From assembly GCF_002575655.3 (NCBI RefSeq), contig NC_053037.3:503200544-503264543 (forward strand): a stretch of 64,000 nt of DNA, in the 5' to 3' direction. The stretch is from Aegilops tauschii subsp. strangulata (taxonomy: Eukaryota; Streptophyta; Magnoliopsida; Poales; Poaceae). How positions within the stretch are numbered: the first letter of the stretch is position 1; the number at the start of each line of letters is the position of its first letter. Shown here piece after piece: positions 35,702 to 45,934 of the stretch. The position numbers were made by a program, and so were the translations under genes. The notes beneath the pieces were generated by a model that saw only the letters and a program-made list of their open reading frames with translations, searched no databases and was not told the DNA's origin.

Positions 35702-36864
35702 TGTCAGAGTAAATGACCACGGGTAGCCTAACCGACTCCCCCTGGCTCTTCGAAAAACTGCCAGGCCAATCGAGCCTTCAAGCATCTAGGGCACGGGGCC
35801 GCCTTCCTCTGGCTGGCTATCCCCAAGGCCGACTACCAGATGGCGACCCGGCCTAAAAAAACCTTCCCGAAAAAAGCTACGAGATGGCCGACTACAGGAA
35901 GCCGGCCCCAAGAGGACCAACTCCCAGAAGCCGGCCATGAAGAAGGCCGACCCCCAGAAGCCGGCCAAGACTGCACCCACCAGGGCTGCACCCACGTAAC
36001 GGTGATAAGACGGGGCGTGGCTGCAGTACAGCCTGCCACCCCCGAATCCCGGAGCATGCATGGCCACAGTGCCCGTACGGGTCAGCCATCCCCCGTCCGG
36101 CGCGGTACTATAGCCATGTTGACCGCGACGTCACCCACGACAGGCACCAGTACGGCCTGCGGGCGGCGGGCCCTTTCAGCAAGAGAGACGCTCGAAGGCG
36201 GCACGGCCTCCCCTAGTCGGCCTGGGGCGTAGCCGGCTCCCCATAGCCGGCTACCTCCCTCCCTTGAAATATGTGCATCATTAAGGAGACAACACGAGGT
36301 GCCACGCTTACCTCGACAAAGCCCTCGTCATCAGGGGCGAGGCAACAGTAACCAGCCACCGACAAGGCCCCCAGGCGGTGGGGCCGGCCTGCCGGCCAAG
36401 AGGCCGGCAGCCGGCGGGACCCACCAGTCGGCGGGCCCCAACAGCCGGCGGAGAAGCCGGCGAGCACAGACACTGACGACTGGGACCAACACCCAGCCGG
36501 ATTACCATTGTACCCCTGGGGGGAGGGCCTATATAAACCCCTAGGGGCACCCATGCAAAGGGTTGATCTCTAAGATATTTTTAGCCACCGCGTAGAGGGA
36601 AGAGGAGAGCTAGCCTTGCCTTGCTTCCTCCTCTAGCCAAACAGCTCAAGGAGCACTTGTAGCTACTTGTGTTGATCTAGTGATCATGCGGAGACCCCGC
36701 AGAACAGGACTAGGGGTGTTATCTCCACGGAGAGCCCCGAACCTGGGTAAGATTCGATGGCGTGCATGTCTTCGCCTTATCCCGTTTCCAGGCACCGGCG
36801 ATGTCTTACTGGCTCCCACAATGATAAGCCACCCATTGGCATATGTCGCACCTACCACCCGACA
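35702..36864 (+). repeat. 3' LTR of gypsy A
   Basis: Starts TGTCAGAGTAAATGACC, ends CCTACCACCCGACA, followed by the TSD ATCTC. TATA box at 36530-36537. By eye it differs from the 5' LTR at a few per cent of sites, more than the two Angela LTRs differ from each other, which fits A being the older of the two. Confidence 0.94.
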
Positions 36865-37860
36865 ATCTCCATACCTTCCCTCGCCGAGGCCTCGGGAGCG
36901 GCGTGCAACAACCTGGTCCGGGAGACCCGTTTGGGCGGCGTGCGCTTGGGCATGACTCGAGAGCAGCCCCCAGGCCCGGGATGCCTGGTTGGGTGACGAG
37001 CGCTTGGGCGTGACCCGAGCGCAACCCCCATGTCCAGCCCCCTCGCGCGGCTCTCCCGAGGGGAGGCGTTGCGGCGAGGCCGGACGCTGAGCTCTGGGCT
37101 CCCTGAGGTTGGTACGACCGTGGGGCCGCCCTTAGTTGTTTATCACCAGCGCGGAGCATAGTGCTTCCGCTTGTGCACGGGCATAGCCGCTCCTCGGCAG
37201 TGTCGACGGCCAGCGCGGAGCATGGTTCTTCCACTTGTGCGTGGGAGGGGGGCCCCCTCCGGGAGGAGCCCCCGGGGCGTGTACAACCCCTCCCTGACAC
37301 GTGGCTTGCACGGTAGGGCTGCGAGGTGTATCTGGGCACTCATGAGCCAGCGCGGGACTCACGAGGCCCTACCTGAAGGCGGGTTGCACCTGGTATTGAG
37401 TCTTCGATGGCTGTGTGTTCCTGCGAGACGGTTAGGTGCAAGCGCTCTACGTCCTCAGGTCCAGGCCCTCGAGCTCGCTCAGCCGCCACTGGTGTGCCAG
37501 GTCGCGATGCCGTGGTCAAGGCCAGGGGTGAGGGCTGGAGAGCCAGTAAGAGCTCCTGAGTCGCAATGCTCAGGAGCCCCCCTTTTAACGCGCAAGCGAA
37601 TTGCACGGGATGAATGGACCCGTGGCGGGTGGCGATCGAGCAGGCGATAGCCGGAGGCAGGTTAAGCATGGAAGGCAAATCAGCTTGGGTAAATGCAGGA
37701 AGATACATGCCACTGGGTCCGGACCGAGCGGCTTGGGGATGATGCAGCCCGAGGGGCGCCCCCAGCAAGGTAAGCTAAAGACATAAGCAAAAAAGGGGTA
37801 CATGCCACAGGGACGTACCCATGCGGCCTGGGAATAATGCAGACCGAGGGGCGCTCCTAG
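36865..37860 (-). other. 3' untranslated region of gypsy C, right of the insertion
   Basis: GC-rich sequence with imperfect internal repeats (GCGTGCGCTTGGGC.., 'CCAGCGCGGAGCATRGT' at about 37146 and 37212, and two copies of 'GACCGAGGGGCGC'/'GCCCGAGGGGCGC' near 37745 and 37850). It holds the third hairpin copy (37553-37576). No gene supported. Confidence 0.6.
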
Positions 37861-37945
37861 CTAAACGAGCTTGGAAAATGTCACCTGGTTCTGTAGACGA
37901 AGTAGAGTTGGTGCAGCTGAAGGCGCGCGTCGAAGGAGTGGCTCC

Positions 37946-38392
37946 TCACGAACCACCAGGGCCCTGAGCCTCGGGAGGCTCTGGGGGCTCGGGAGGTTCC
38001 TTGAAGACCGTCTCCATTTCCTCCAGAACGGCATGGTACCTGGCCTCCTGAGCCGCCAGGGCGCGACGCACGTTGTGCTGATAGGCTGACGCCACACTCG
38101 GCAAACCGAAGGGCATGCGAACGTAGCTGTGTGGTGGACCCTCGCAACGGCCCACACGCGAAGGCCAGAAACGCTCCTGAGAAGCGGCCCTGTTAAGCCC
38201 TGGGACGTCGATGCAGACGCGCAGCCCAGCATCCTCGCCTGGATGGGGAGCTGCGCCTCGGGAGCGGCTATCCCCGCGCATGGCCCTTGCGTCTTGCAGT
38301 TCCTGAGTGGTCTTGGTGATGAACTCCTGAGTGGTGGGCACTCCTTGCCCTGTGTTCTCCTGAGGGAAACGTGCCGCGAAGCACGCCTCCAA
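37946..38392 (-). pseudogene. Reverse transcriptase remnant of gypsy C
   Basis: Only part of RT is recognisable: RVCIDVPGLNRAASQERFWPS (compare VDFTNLNKACP in D) and SYVRMPFGLPSVASAYQ (compare MPFGLRNAGATFQ). The catalytic YxDD box, thumb, RNase H and integrase are absent. After this the sequence is Pro/Glu-rich and then non-coding. This suggests an old internal deletion in a non-autonomous family, not a recent accident. Confidence 0.72.
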
Positions 38393-38491
38393 GCGGTGCC
38401 CAAGTGCCTCCCTCGTGAGGTTGGCAAGGTCTGAGGCCCTCCAAAAGAGAGCCCCCGAGCCCTGACCGAGGAGGGCGCCGGGCGCGCGTTC

Positions 38492-39073
38492 CTACGCGAT
38501 GGAGGGAGGCGCCCCTGAAGTGGGCGATGATCCTGACGAGGCTCCAGCTGCGTCGCCACCCTCCTGAGGTCCGGCACTTCGCTGCTGCTTCTTCTTCTTG
38601 GTGAGGGCCTCAGGAGGGCCCTCACTCCTGCTGTCGGGGTCGCTGATTGCTGCAGCTTGGAAGGCACGCTCTAGGGAGCACACCGCATCTCTTTCTTCAC
38701 ATGGGACCGTGATGATTCCGCCACTTCCCGGCATCTTGAGGACGTTGTAGCCGTGATGGGTGACTGCCCTGAAGTTGGCCAGGGCCGGATACCCGAGGAT
38801 GGCGTTGTACGGCAGGCGGATGTGCACGACGTCGAAGTCGATGAGCTCGGTGCGGTAGTTTTTGCGCTCTCCCAAGGTGATAGGCAGGCGGACCTGCCCT
38901 ATTGGTGTGGTGGAACCGTCCGTCGCTCCTGAGAAAGGCTTGGTAGGCTGGAGCTGCTCATCTGGCACTTGGAGGTTGTCGAACGTGTCGACGGACAGGA
39001 CGTTGAGCACTGCGCCGCCGTGGATGAGGGTCTTGGTAACCTGCACATTGCTGATGACTGGGCAGCACAGCAT
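38492..39073 (-). CDS. Protease region of gypsy C, uninterrupted
   Basis: Aspartic-protease-like frame of 193 codons: TKTLIHGGAVLNVLSVDTF (active-site loop HGG instead of DGG or DSG) and LPYNAILGYPALANF. The C-terminal part is Lys-rich (LTKKKKQQR). The catalytic Asp position reads His, so despite the open frame it would not be an active protease. Confidence 0.72.
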   Translation of the reverse strand: MLCCPVISNVQVTKTLIHGGAVLNVLSVDTFDNLQVPDEQLQPTKPFSGATDGSTTPIGQVRLPITLGERKNYRTELIDFDVVHIRLPYNAILGYPALANFRAVTHHGYNVLKMPGSGGIITVPCEERDAVCSLERAFQAAAISDPDSRSEGPPEALTKKKKQQRSAGPQEGGDAAGASSGSSPTSGAPPSIA

Positions 39074-39202
39074 TGGGAGGGCGCCAGCGGTGGCCGCGCA
39101 CTTGAGTTGATCTGCCGAGTTGAAAGTGATGGCTCATTGGGACCACTTGAGCGGGCGTGTGGCCTCGAGCTTGGGGAGCACCGCATTCACTTCTCGAGCG
39201 AA

Positions 39203-40953
39203 CTATTTGAAGATGCGTTGAGAGGCTGGGGCCTGCGCGCCACCCAAGATCCAGGCGATTGTGCGCGGCCCCTGTAAGCCCCCGGCCCCATTGTCCTGGT
39301 GGTGATCGTCATTCCTTCTTGGTGGTGGCGTCAGCGGGGGAAGACCGGCATTGGCCTGAGGGCGATCCTCACGTGGCTGGTCCCTCCAGGCGCCCTCGCG
39401 AGGATGGTCCTGCCAGCGGTCCTCACGAGGCCTGTCGCGCCACTCCTGGCGCGGGCCACGGTCGTCCCAGCGTCCGCCTCCACGGCCGTAGCCCCGGTCG
39501 CTACGCTCGGGGCGTCGACCGAAGCATCCTTCTCGTATGGCTCTGAGCTCTTGACAGTTGCTGGTGTTGTGGGTGTTCAGGTTGTGGAAGGCGCAGAACG
39601 GTCGTTTGTTCTTGGATGACTCGGGATGATCTCTGCCTCGCTTGGTGTCGGGCTCCGCTGCGAGCACTGCCGCTTCCTTGCACTTCACTTCCTTGGCCTC
39701 GGCTTTCTTCTCCTCCGTGCCCGCGGCTGGCAGCTCGAGGAGGGAAAGGCGCCCCTCCTCCGCTCTTGCGCACTTCGTCGCCAGGTTGAACAACTCCTGA
39801 GATGTGCACATCTCCTCATGGATAGCGAGCTCTTCCTTCATCTTGACGTCACGGACGCCGTCCGAGAACGCAGAGATGATGGCCTTGTCCGTGACCTTGG
39901 GGATCTTGAGGCAAGTGTTGTTGAAGCGCTGGATGTACTTCTGGAGGGTCTCCCTGGCTGTTGCTTGATGCGGCGCAGGTCGCCGGCGGCCGGCGGGCAG
40001 TCGCGGGTGCCTTCGAAGTTGGCGACGAAGCGCTCACGCATCTCGTCCCAGGAGGAGATCGAGCCGTGTTGCAGGTTCAGGAGCCAGGAGCGGGCACCAT
40101 TCTTGAGAGCCATGGGAAACCAGTTGGCCATGACTTTCTCATCGCCGTTGGCTGCTTCGATGCTCAGCTCGTAGAGCTGCAGGAAATCCACGGGATCCGC
40201 GGTGCCGTCATAGCGGGGAGGCAGATCTGGCTTGAACTTGCCTGGCCAGGCGACACTACACAGCTCGAGGGTGAAGGCGCGGCAGCTGACCGTGGTTGCC
40301 GGGGCCCGCTTCGGAGGTGGAGCCTGGTCTTGATGAGGTCCGCGTGGCGCCGCTGTGGGCGGTACGCGGTCTTGACGAGGCGGCGCGGGGAGCGCGGATG
40401 CAGCTTCTCGCGGCCGTGGGATTTCTTGGCAGCTTCTCTCTTCGCGCGCGGGCACCGGGCGTGGTGTATCACGCCGCGGGGCCGCGCGCCTTGGTGCCAA
40501 GGCACCGTCTTGGGGCAGAGGTGGTGGAGGCGCGCCATGAGCCTCGTCGCCCGTGGCTGGCGGAGGGTGAGGCAGAGAGAGGGACGGCGCTGGGGAGCCC
40601 CCTGTGGCGCGGACGATCGGCAACGCGGTCGAGCAACTCCTTGTATTGGTCGTCGACTGGCGGTAGCAGAGGAGCTCGTTCGCCGCGAGGAGCCCGGCCC
40701 GCACCTCCATGGGAGCGTGGCGAGCATGAGACGAAGAACCGTCCGGGGTCAGCGACGGAGTGGCGGTGCGGCCGTCCTGCCGCACCGATGGATGCAGCGA
40801 GGACGCCTGCTGCTCGTTCCCCGCCGGGCCGGTGGCAGCGTTGGCGGCGGGAGACGGAGAACGACGAGGTGGACCGCTGACGGGAGCCGTCTGAGCAACG
40901 CGGGTGGTGAGGGCAGCCCGACGCTCAGCTCGAGCACGGCGAGCGTCCGCCAT
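39203..40953 (-). pseudogene. gag of gypsy C, one frameshift
   Basis: Start codon at 40951-40953 (MADARRARAERRAALTTR). Order: basic, Pro-rich N-terminus, capsid region (FKPDLPPRYDGTADPVDF, KVMANWFPMALKNGARSWLLNL), a frameshift near 39960, then a zinc-knuckle-like CX2HX4HX4C (CAFHNLNTHNTSNC, about 39590), and an Arg/Asp-rich tail with repeats such as WRDRPREDRWQDHPRE. It probably supplied the particle protein for this non-autonomous element. Confidence 0.82.
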
Positions 40954-40998
40954 GGAGACGACGGAGTGATGGATCGACGGGAGGGAAGCTACGGCGCA

Positions 40999-41016
40999 CC
41001 CCTACCTGGCGCGCCA
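40999..41016 (-). other. Primer binding site of gypsy C
   Basis: TGGCGCGCCAGGTAGGGG on the minus strand, two bases from the LTR, identical to that of D. Confidence 0.78.
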
Positions 41017-41018
41017 AA

Positions 41019-41898
41019 TGTCGGATGTGGGGTTCCGGCAAACCCTTAAGGTTCGAACTCTGGGGTGCGTGTGAAGTCTTTCCCTCCTACCGATCCACAC
41101 CCTAGCTCACTAAGATCTCGCGGACGAACTCGACGAACTCGCAACATAGAAAGACACGAGATTTATACTGGTTCGGGCCACTGTTGTGGTGTAACAACCT
41201 ACTCCAGTGTGTTTGGTGGTGGATTGCCTCTTGGGCTGATGACGAACAGTACAAGGGGAAGAACAACCTCCTGAGGTCGAGGCATTCTTGTGCTTATCGA
41301 ACTTCTGCGGGTGTGGACTCGATGCCCCTACTGTGGTGGCTAGCTCTACGTATATAGGCCCTAGTCCTCTTCCCAAATATTGAGCTGGAAGGAAGCCAAC
41401 CACGGCGGGCAAATTTCAAGGGGGACAGCGAGTACAAGCAATCCTGACAAAAGTGGTCTTCGCCTGCAAAAGGCTCTGGTGGTGAAGCCATCTTGGGCTC
41501 CACGATGACCTCCGTCTTCCCGTCCTCCTGGTCTCGGTCTCGTTGCACCCATATGGCAACCTTTGCCTGATGCCTCGGCACTCCTCGCCTGCGCTGGCCT
41601 TCTTAGCACCAAAGAGGAAACAAGGACGCTGCGCGCGCTGGTGCCCGCCTGGCGCCCACGTGGTGTCGATCGTCATGGCTCACGTCACGAGAGCCTCGTG
41701 AGGTTTGCTCCGCCTTGATATCTCCGCTCCTCGTGAGCCCGCCTGGCTAGGCCACTCCCAAGGAGGTCTTGCATCGTCCGCCTCGCGAGGTTCCTGGGTA
41801 CCTTGTTGATGAAGATGGGTCATACGGCCTGCTGGCTTGGCCATGCCGTGGGCCGCAGGCAGGCAAGTCTGGGTACCCCCTTTCCCAGAATGCCGACA
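41019..41898 (-). repeat. 5' LTR of gypsy C
   Basis: On the minus strand starts TGTCGGCATTCTGGGAAAGG and ends CCACATCCGACA. TATATA at 41351-41356. It is followed by the TSD GCAGC at 41899-41903. Confidence 0.92.
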
Positions 41899-41903
41899 GC
41901 AGC

Positions 41904-42442
41904 CAAGTTGCGGCAGCAAGCATTTTTGCATGCAGCGCTGGAAAGTGGCGACGACATTCTTGAGGCGGAACGACATGGTGATGTAGCAATACGCCCCAAA
42001 GGGCGTGATGAAGGACGTATTTAGGGCGTCGTCCGGGTCCAGCTTGATCTGATGATAGCCGGAGTAAGCATCCAGGAAGGACAGGAGCTCACACCCGGCA
42101 GTGGAGTCGATGACTTGGTCGATCGCGGGAGGGCGAACGGGTCTTTGGGGCAGGCCTTGTTCAGGCTGGTGTAGTCGATACACATGTGTCAGGTCTTGTT
42201 CTTCTTCAGGACGAGGACTGGGTTGGCCAGCCACTCGGGGTGAAACACTTCCATGATGAAGCCGGCCGCCAAAAGCTTGGCGACCTCTTTACCGATGGTC
42301 CTTCTCTTCTCTTCGGAAAAACGTTGTAGGGGTTGACGGACAGGCTTGGCGTCCTTGCGGACGTGGAGTTTGTGCTCGGCGTACTTCCTCGGGATACCTG
42401 GCATGTCCTTGGGGGTCCATGCGAAGATATCCTAATTCTCAT
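41904..42442 (-). pseudogene. Reverse transcriptase, first half, of gypsy B
   Basis: Frames at 42442-42189 and 42234-41904 with KDAKPVRQPLQRFSEEKR, EWLANPVLVLKKNK, DYTSLNKACPKDPF-like and LDAYSGYHQIKLD, ending CMQKCLLPQL at the insertion point of C. Stops near 42187 and 42434 and a frameshift interrupt it. The other half (YMDD box) is at 10569 and below. Confidence 0.87.
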
Positions 42443-42467
42443 AGAGGAAGTCGACGAGCTCGCCTTC

Positions 42468-43142
42468 CTATTTGCTGTCGAGGCGGCTGCCTACGACAAC
42501 ATACTTGCTGCAGCTGGGGTCTTGCGGGTTCAGCTTCACCATCTTGGTCTCCTTGGAGGGCTTGAACGCGGCCTCGTCGGCCGGCTCCTCAGCCGGGATA
42601 TGCGCAGCCAACGCCTCTTGGGCCAAGGCGACGATCCGGTCGAGTTGGCGCTGCTCCTCGGCTATGACCAACGACTCGGCCAACTTGGCGCCGTCTCGGG
42701 CGTAGTCCAGGGACTTGCCGTAGTCGCCAGCGACGGTGATGAGGCCCTTTGGTCCCGGCAGCTTCATCTTCAGGTAGGCGTAGTGGGGGACCGCCATGAA
42801 CTTGGCGATCGCGGGCCGGCCCATCAATGCGTGGTATGCGCTGGATAGGTCCACCACCTCGAACCAGATTGGCTCGCGTCGGAAGTGGCTGCTGTCGCCG
42901 AATAGGACGTCGAGCCGGATCCGGACAATCGGAGAGCAAGAGAGGCCCGGAACGATTCCGTGGACGATCGTCCGGGTCGGCTCCAGGTCTTTGGCCTTGA
43001 GGCCAAGCTTGGTCTGGGTGTCGCGGTAGAGGATGTTGATGCTGCTGTCGCCGTCGACGAGAACCCGGGAGAACTTGCACGTGCGCCGGGGCGCGATGAT
43101 CGTGGGGTCGAGGACGAGGGCGTAACCACCCGGGTTCGGCAT
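42468..43142 (-). CDS. Protease region of gypsy B, uninterrupted
   Basis: Aspartic-protease frame of 224 codons: RVLVDGDSSINILYRDTQ (active-site loop DGD), then HALMGRPAIAKFMAVPHYAYLKMK. It is co-linear with the protease of A. The catalytic Asp is present. It ends with a stop just before the RT region. Confidence 0.8.
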   Translation of the reverse strand: MPNPGGYALVLDPTIIAPRRTCKFSRVLVDGDSSINILYRDTQTKLGLKAKDLEPTRTIVHGIVPGLSCSPIVRIRLDVLFGDSSHFRREPIWFEVVDLSSAYHALMGRPAIAKFMAVPHYAYLKMKLPGPKGLITVAGDYGKSLDYARDGAKLAESLVIAEEQRQLDRIVALAQEALAAHIPAEEPADEAAFKPSKETKMVKLNPQDPSCSKYVVVGSRLDSK

Positions 43143-43166
43143 GACGGCCGGGTGGTCCTCCCCGGT

Positions 43167-44700
43167 CTAGGTGACCGGGCGTTCCGACCAATGCATGTAC
43201 TCCGTTTTGGGCGGGATAACGGTGTTCACCTCCTGCCGAAGGAGGCGCTCGCTGCGCTTGTCATCGCCGAGGCTGGTGAAGACGACGTAGGTCGCGTTCT
43301 GGGTCGGGTAGGGGTCGTCGCGCATCGCGCCGGCGGCTGGAGGCGGTGGTGGAGGCGGAGGCGGCTGCCCTGCTCCCGGAGCCGGAGCCGGAGGCAGTGG
43401 GATGTCGCTCCTCGCGATGCGCTTGGTGATGGCGCACTGTCGGAGCACGTGCGTGGACGGCCTTGCGCCATTGTGGTGCTTGCAGGGAGCCTCGAGCATC
43501 TCCTCGAAGCTCATGGCGGGCTGCCATGTCGTCTTGCCGGTGTTCCGGTGTTTGGCGGCCTGGTCGGTCGCGGGCGCCTGCTCGGCAGCCGCGACGAGCC
43601 AGTTGTCGTAGCGCTGGGCCGACTGATCGGCCTTGCGCTTGTTTTTCTGCTTGTTGTGCTGCTGCCGGCTTCCTTCACCGGCCGGCTTCGGAGGGGGAAC
43701 CGGCTTCGCTTTGCTGGCTTCATCCAGCGCCACCTTGATCTTCATGGCGGAGTCGGCGTTGCCGTACTTGTCCACCGTTACCATGAGCGCGGCCATGGTG
43801 GCCGGCTCAGAGCGCAAGAGCTTGTGGTTGAGGAGGGTGCCGTCCCCGGCACCCGTTGATGAAGTACTGGATCGCTTGGACTTCGTGGACGCCTTCGCAG
43901 CTGTTCCGGAGCTCAGTCCAGCGCGCGAGGTACTCGCGGCCGGTTTCCGCTGGCCCGTGCACGCACATGGCGAGCTGACCAGGGTGGCCGGGTCGCTTGT
44001 AGGTGCCAGTGAAGTTGCGCACGAAGGCTTGCTCGAAGTCGACCCACGTGTTGATGCTGCCAGCCCGGCAGACTGTTCAACCAGGTGCGGGCCTACCCCT
44101 GGAGAATGAGGGGCGTGTAGCGCACGGCGAGGCGGTGGTTACCGCCGGCGATGGCGATGGCGGTGGTGTAGTCGGTGAGCCAGTCCTCCGGCTTCACGGT
44201 GTCGTTGTACTTGGGGGTGTCGCGGGGGATCGTGAACCCTTTAGTAAAGGGCTTTCCCAGGATGCGAGGTCCGAAGCATGTCGGCCCGACAGGACCGGTC
44301 TGCTCCAGCTCCGGGGAGAGAGCGAGTTGGTCCACGCGGTGACGGGCGTCGGCGTCGTCGATGGCGGGCGGGCCCAGACGATCGGCGACCGCGCTGCGGG
44401 GAGCCGGGTCGACCGCAGTCGGACATCGACCGGGTTGGAGTAGGGGGTCGAGGCGGCGGCGGACCTTGGAGGCCGGCTCGTCGCCCAAGCCGCCGGCAGC
44501 CGTCGGGGCGGGGTTGCACCGGGTCCGGGTGCGGCCGGAGTGCGCCTCGCCGAGTGGTGAAGACGCCGTATGCTGGTTGTCGCCGGGTCCAACGACGTTG
44601 GCGGAGCCGGATCCGGCCGGTCTGGCGAGCTGGTTGAGGAGGTCCTACTACGCGTTGACCGTAGCGAGGAGGTCGTTCACCCTCTTGAGGCGGTCCTGCA
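43167..44700 (-). pseudogene. gag of gypsy B
   Basis: Three frames joined by frameshifts: 44488-44093 (PTCFGPRILGKPFTKGF, PEDWLTDYTTAIAIAGGNHR), 44022-43807 (RNFTGTYKRPGHPGQLAMCVHGP), and 43817-43167 with a zinc-knuckle-like CX2HX7HX4C and a run of nine prolines. It aligns with gag of A from about 25300. The far N-terminal part (DQLAGEELQDRLKRVNDLL) can be read to about 44740. Confidence 0.82.
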
Positions 44701-44746
44701 GTTCCTCGCCCGCGAGCTGATCCAGGCCGACCGCGGCCGCCTAGCC

Positions 44747-45025
44747 AGCGCGCATGTTCTTCACAGGAGTCTCGTAGACGGGAGGGCAAACTCGTCCTAA
44801 GGTTTGGTGCTCTCCAGGGAAGGGCTGCACAAGCTCTCGCCCATGTGGGAGGGCCTGTTTAGGGTTGCCCATGTCTCCAGGCCTAGCGCCGTGCGATTGG
44901 AGACGCGGGACGGGGTCCCCATCCAGAACGCGTGGAACATCCAGCACCTCCGGAGTTCTACCCATGAAGCAAGGCCCAGCCCCTCTGAACCAAGGCCCAG
45001 TGCATGTGAAGGTCTCCGCCCGTGA
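44747..45025 (+). pseudogene. Integrase C-terminal end of gypsy E
   Basis: LSREGLHKLSPMWEGLFRVAHVSRP and NAWNIQHLR match the end of the D integrase. A one-base shift lies near 44803. The stop that follows NIQHLR in D is lost, so the frame reads on into the repeat region to 45025. Confidence 0.8.
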
Positions 45026-45934
45026 CACTCTCATGTAATAATGAGTGGGGCCGTACACGCCCCGGAGTCTCAGGAGTGCCACCCTCGGGCCTCGAGGGCT
45101 CCCTCCCACGTCCTAGTGGTAGCACTTAGCTCCACGCCAGTGAGAAGACTAGACTAGGTGCTGGATGCGGCTGTTCATTTGCTTTGTGTAATTGGTTTGC
45201 CCTTTTTATGGAATTGGGAGTTCTTGTGTTCTCTATCGGTTGCTCGGCTGAGTTTTCCTTTCCTTTTGCTGCCTATTCGCTCATTCCTTGTTTTACGCCT
45301 GGGAGGGTGGCAGTTGCCCGACGCTCACCCTCGCGCACCTCACTCAGGGGCTCGGCAGGTGTGTGCGCACACCTCGCCGAAGCTTTGGCTCTCCTAATCT
45401 TCGTGAGGCGCCCTCGGTTGGGCTCGTGCTTGGCGCTTCCTCCTAAGTCCGTGCCCCACGGGTACCGTGACGCGGCGCACCAGGCCATGACTAGCCCATG
45501 GCGGGGCCTCACACAGGCAAGGATAAGCACGCAACGGATGACCTAACAAAATTCTGCAGCTTTACCACGACTCCCGAGGTCAACAGCTCCTGAGCCAGCG
45601 GCTGGGAGGTGTCAGTAGGTCCCAGAAGCCGCATCACGAGATATGAAACTACCCCGGGCTCACCAAGCTAAGTTATCACCCTGCACCTACATAAAGCACG
45701 AATGCCACAACACGACACAAGAACAATAAACATAACATCGCGACTTGGAAATCACGGTTCGTTACACGCCCTCACAGTGCCCCATAATTGTTTCCTTTTG
45801 AAATGCAGGAAGAATGGGAAGAACAAAACAAAAGCAGCACGCGCCCCCACAGCCGTTCGCGAGGGTAGGGCCTCGGCACCCTCCTAGACTCAGCCAGACC
45901 CCTCCTCGCGCTTCACTGGGGCGCGGTGACGAGA
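45026..45934. other. 3' untranslated region of gypsy E
   Basis: No gene. It shares CTCGTGAGG/CTCGCGAGG-type motifs and general sequence with the D 3' region. It ends where the antisense B3 frame stops. Confidence 0.55.

Larger units (their letters stand above)
14522..36864 (+). mobile_element. Gypsy element A (Tat-like), complete, with nested Angela copia
   Basis: Plus-strand gypsy element with two LTRs (14522-15706 plus 24190-24204; 35702-36864), perfect TSD ATCTC (14517-14521 and 36865-36869), primer binding site 24207-24224, gag-protease and pol in the order RT, RNase H, integrase, and an antisense multi-exon gene before the 3' LTR. Own length about 13.9 kb without the Angela element at 15707-24184. 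The order RT-RNase H-integrase defines gypsy; the antisense gene is typical of the Tat lineage. Confidence 0.95.
10570..41898 (-). mobile_element. Gypsy element C, complete with both LTRs, interrupted by element A
   Basis: Minus-strand gypsy element. 5' LTR 41898-41019, primer binding site, gag, protease, RT remnant (37946-38392), 3' region (36865-37860 continuing at 14521-11455), 3' LTR 11454-10570. Flanked by a perfect TSD GCAGC (10565-10569, 41899-41903) within the reverse transcriptase of B. Its own length is about 9 kb once element A (14522-36864) is removed. No RNase H or integrase domain is present, so it looks like a non-autonomous derivative that kept gag and protease. Confidence 0.93.
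41899..44740 (-). mobile_element. Gypsy element B, 5' part (gag to RT first half); 5' LTR missing
   Basis: Continuation of 7726-10569. On the right it stops at about 44740, still in gag-upstream sequence, and the plus-strand integrase end of element E begins. No LTR and no target duplication are visible at this junction, so the 5' LTR of B was lost by deletion or recombination. Confidence 0.85.

Noticed and set aside
39961..41049. Plus-strand open frame of 362 codons
   Set aside because: It lies exactly opposite gag of element C in GC-rich sequence; composition is Arg/Gly/Ala-rich without domain. A shadow frame.
42960..43859. Plus-strand open frame of 299 codons
   Set aside because: Opposite gag-protease of element B; no domain, GC-driven.
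45158..45546. Two overlapping plus-strand frames with hydrophobic stretches after the E integrase
   Set aside because: They lie in the 3' untranslated region shared with element D, where the same sequence has no conserved frame.
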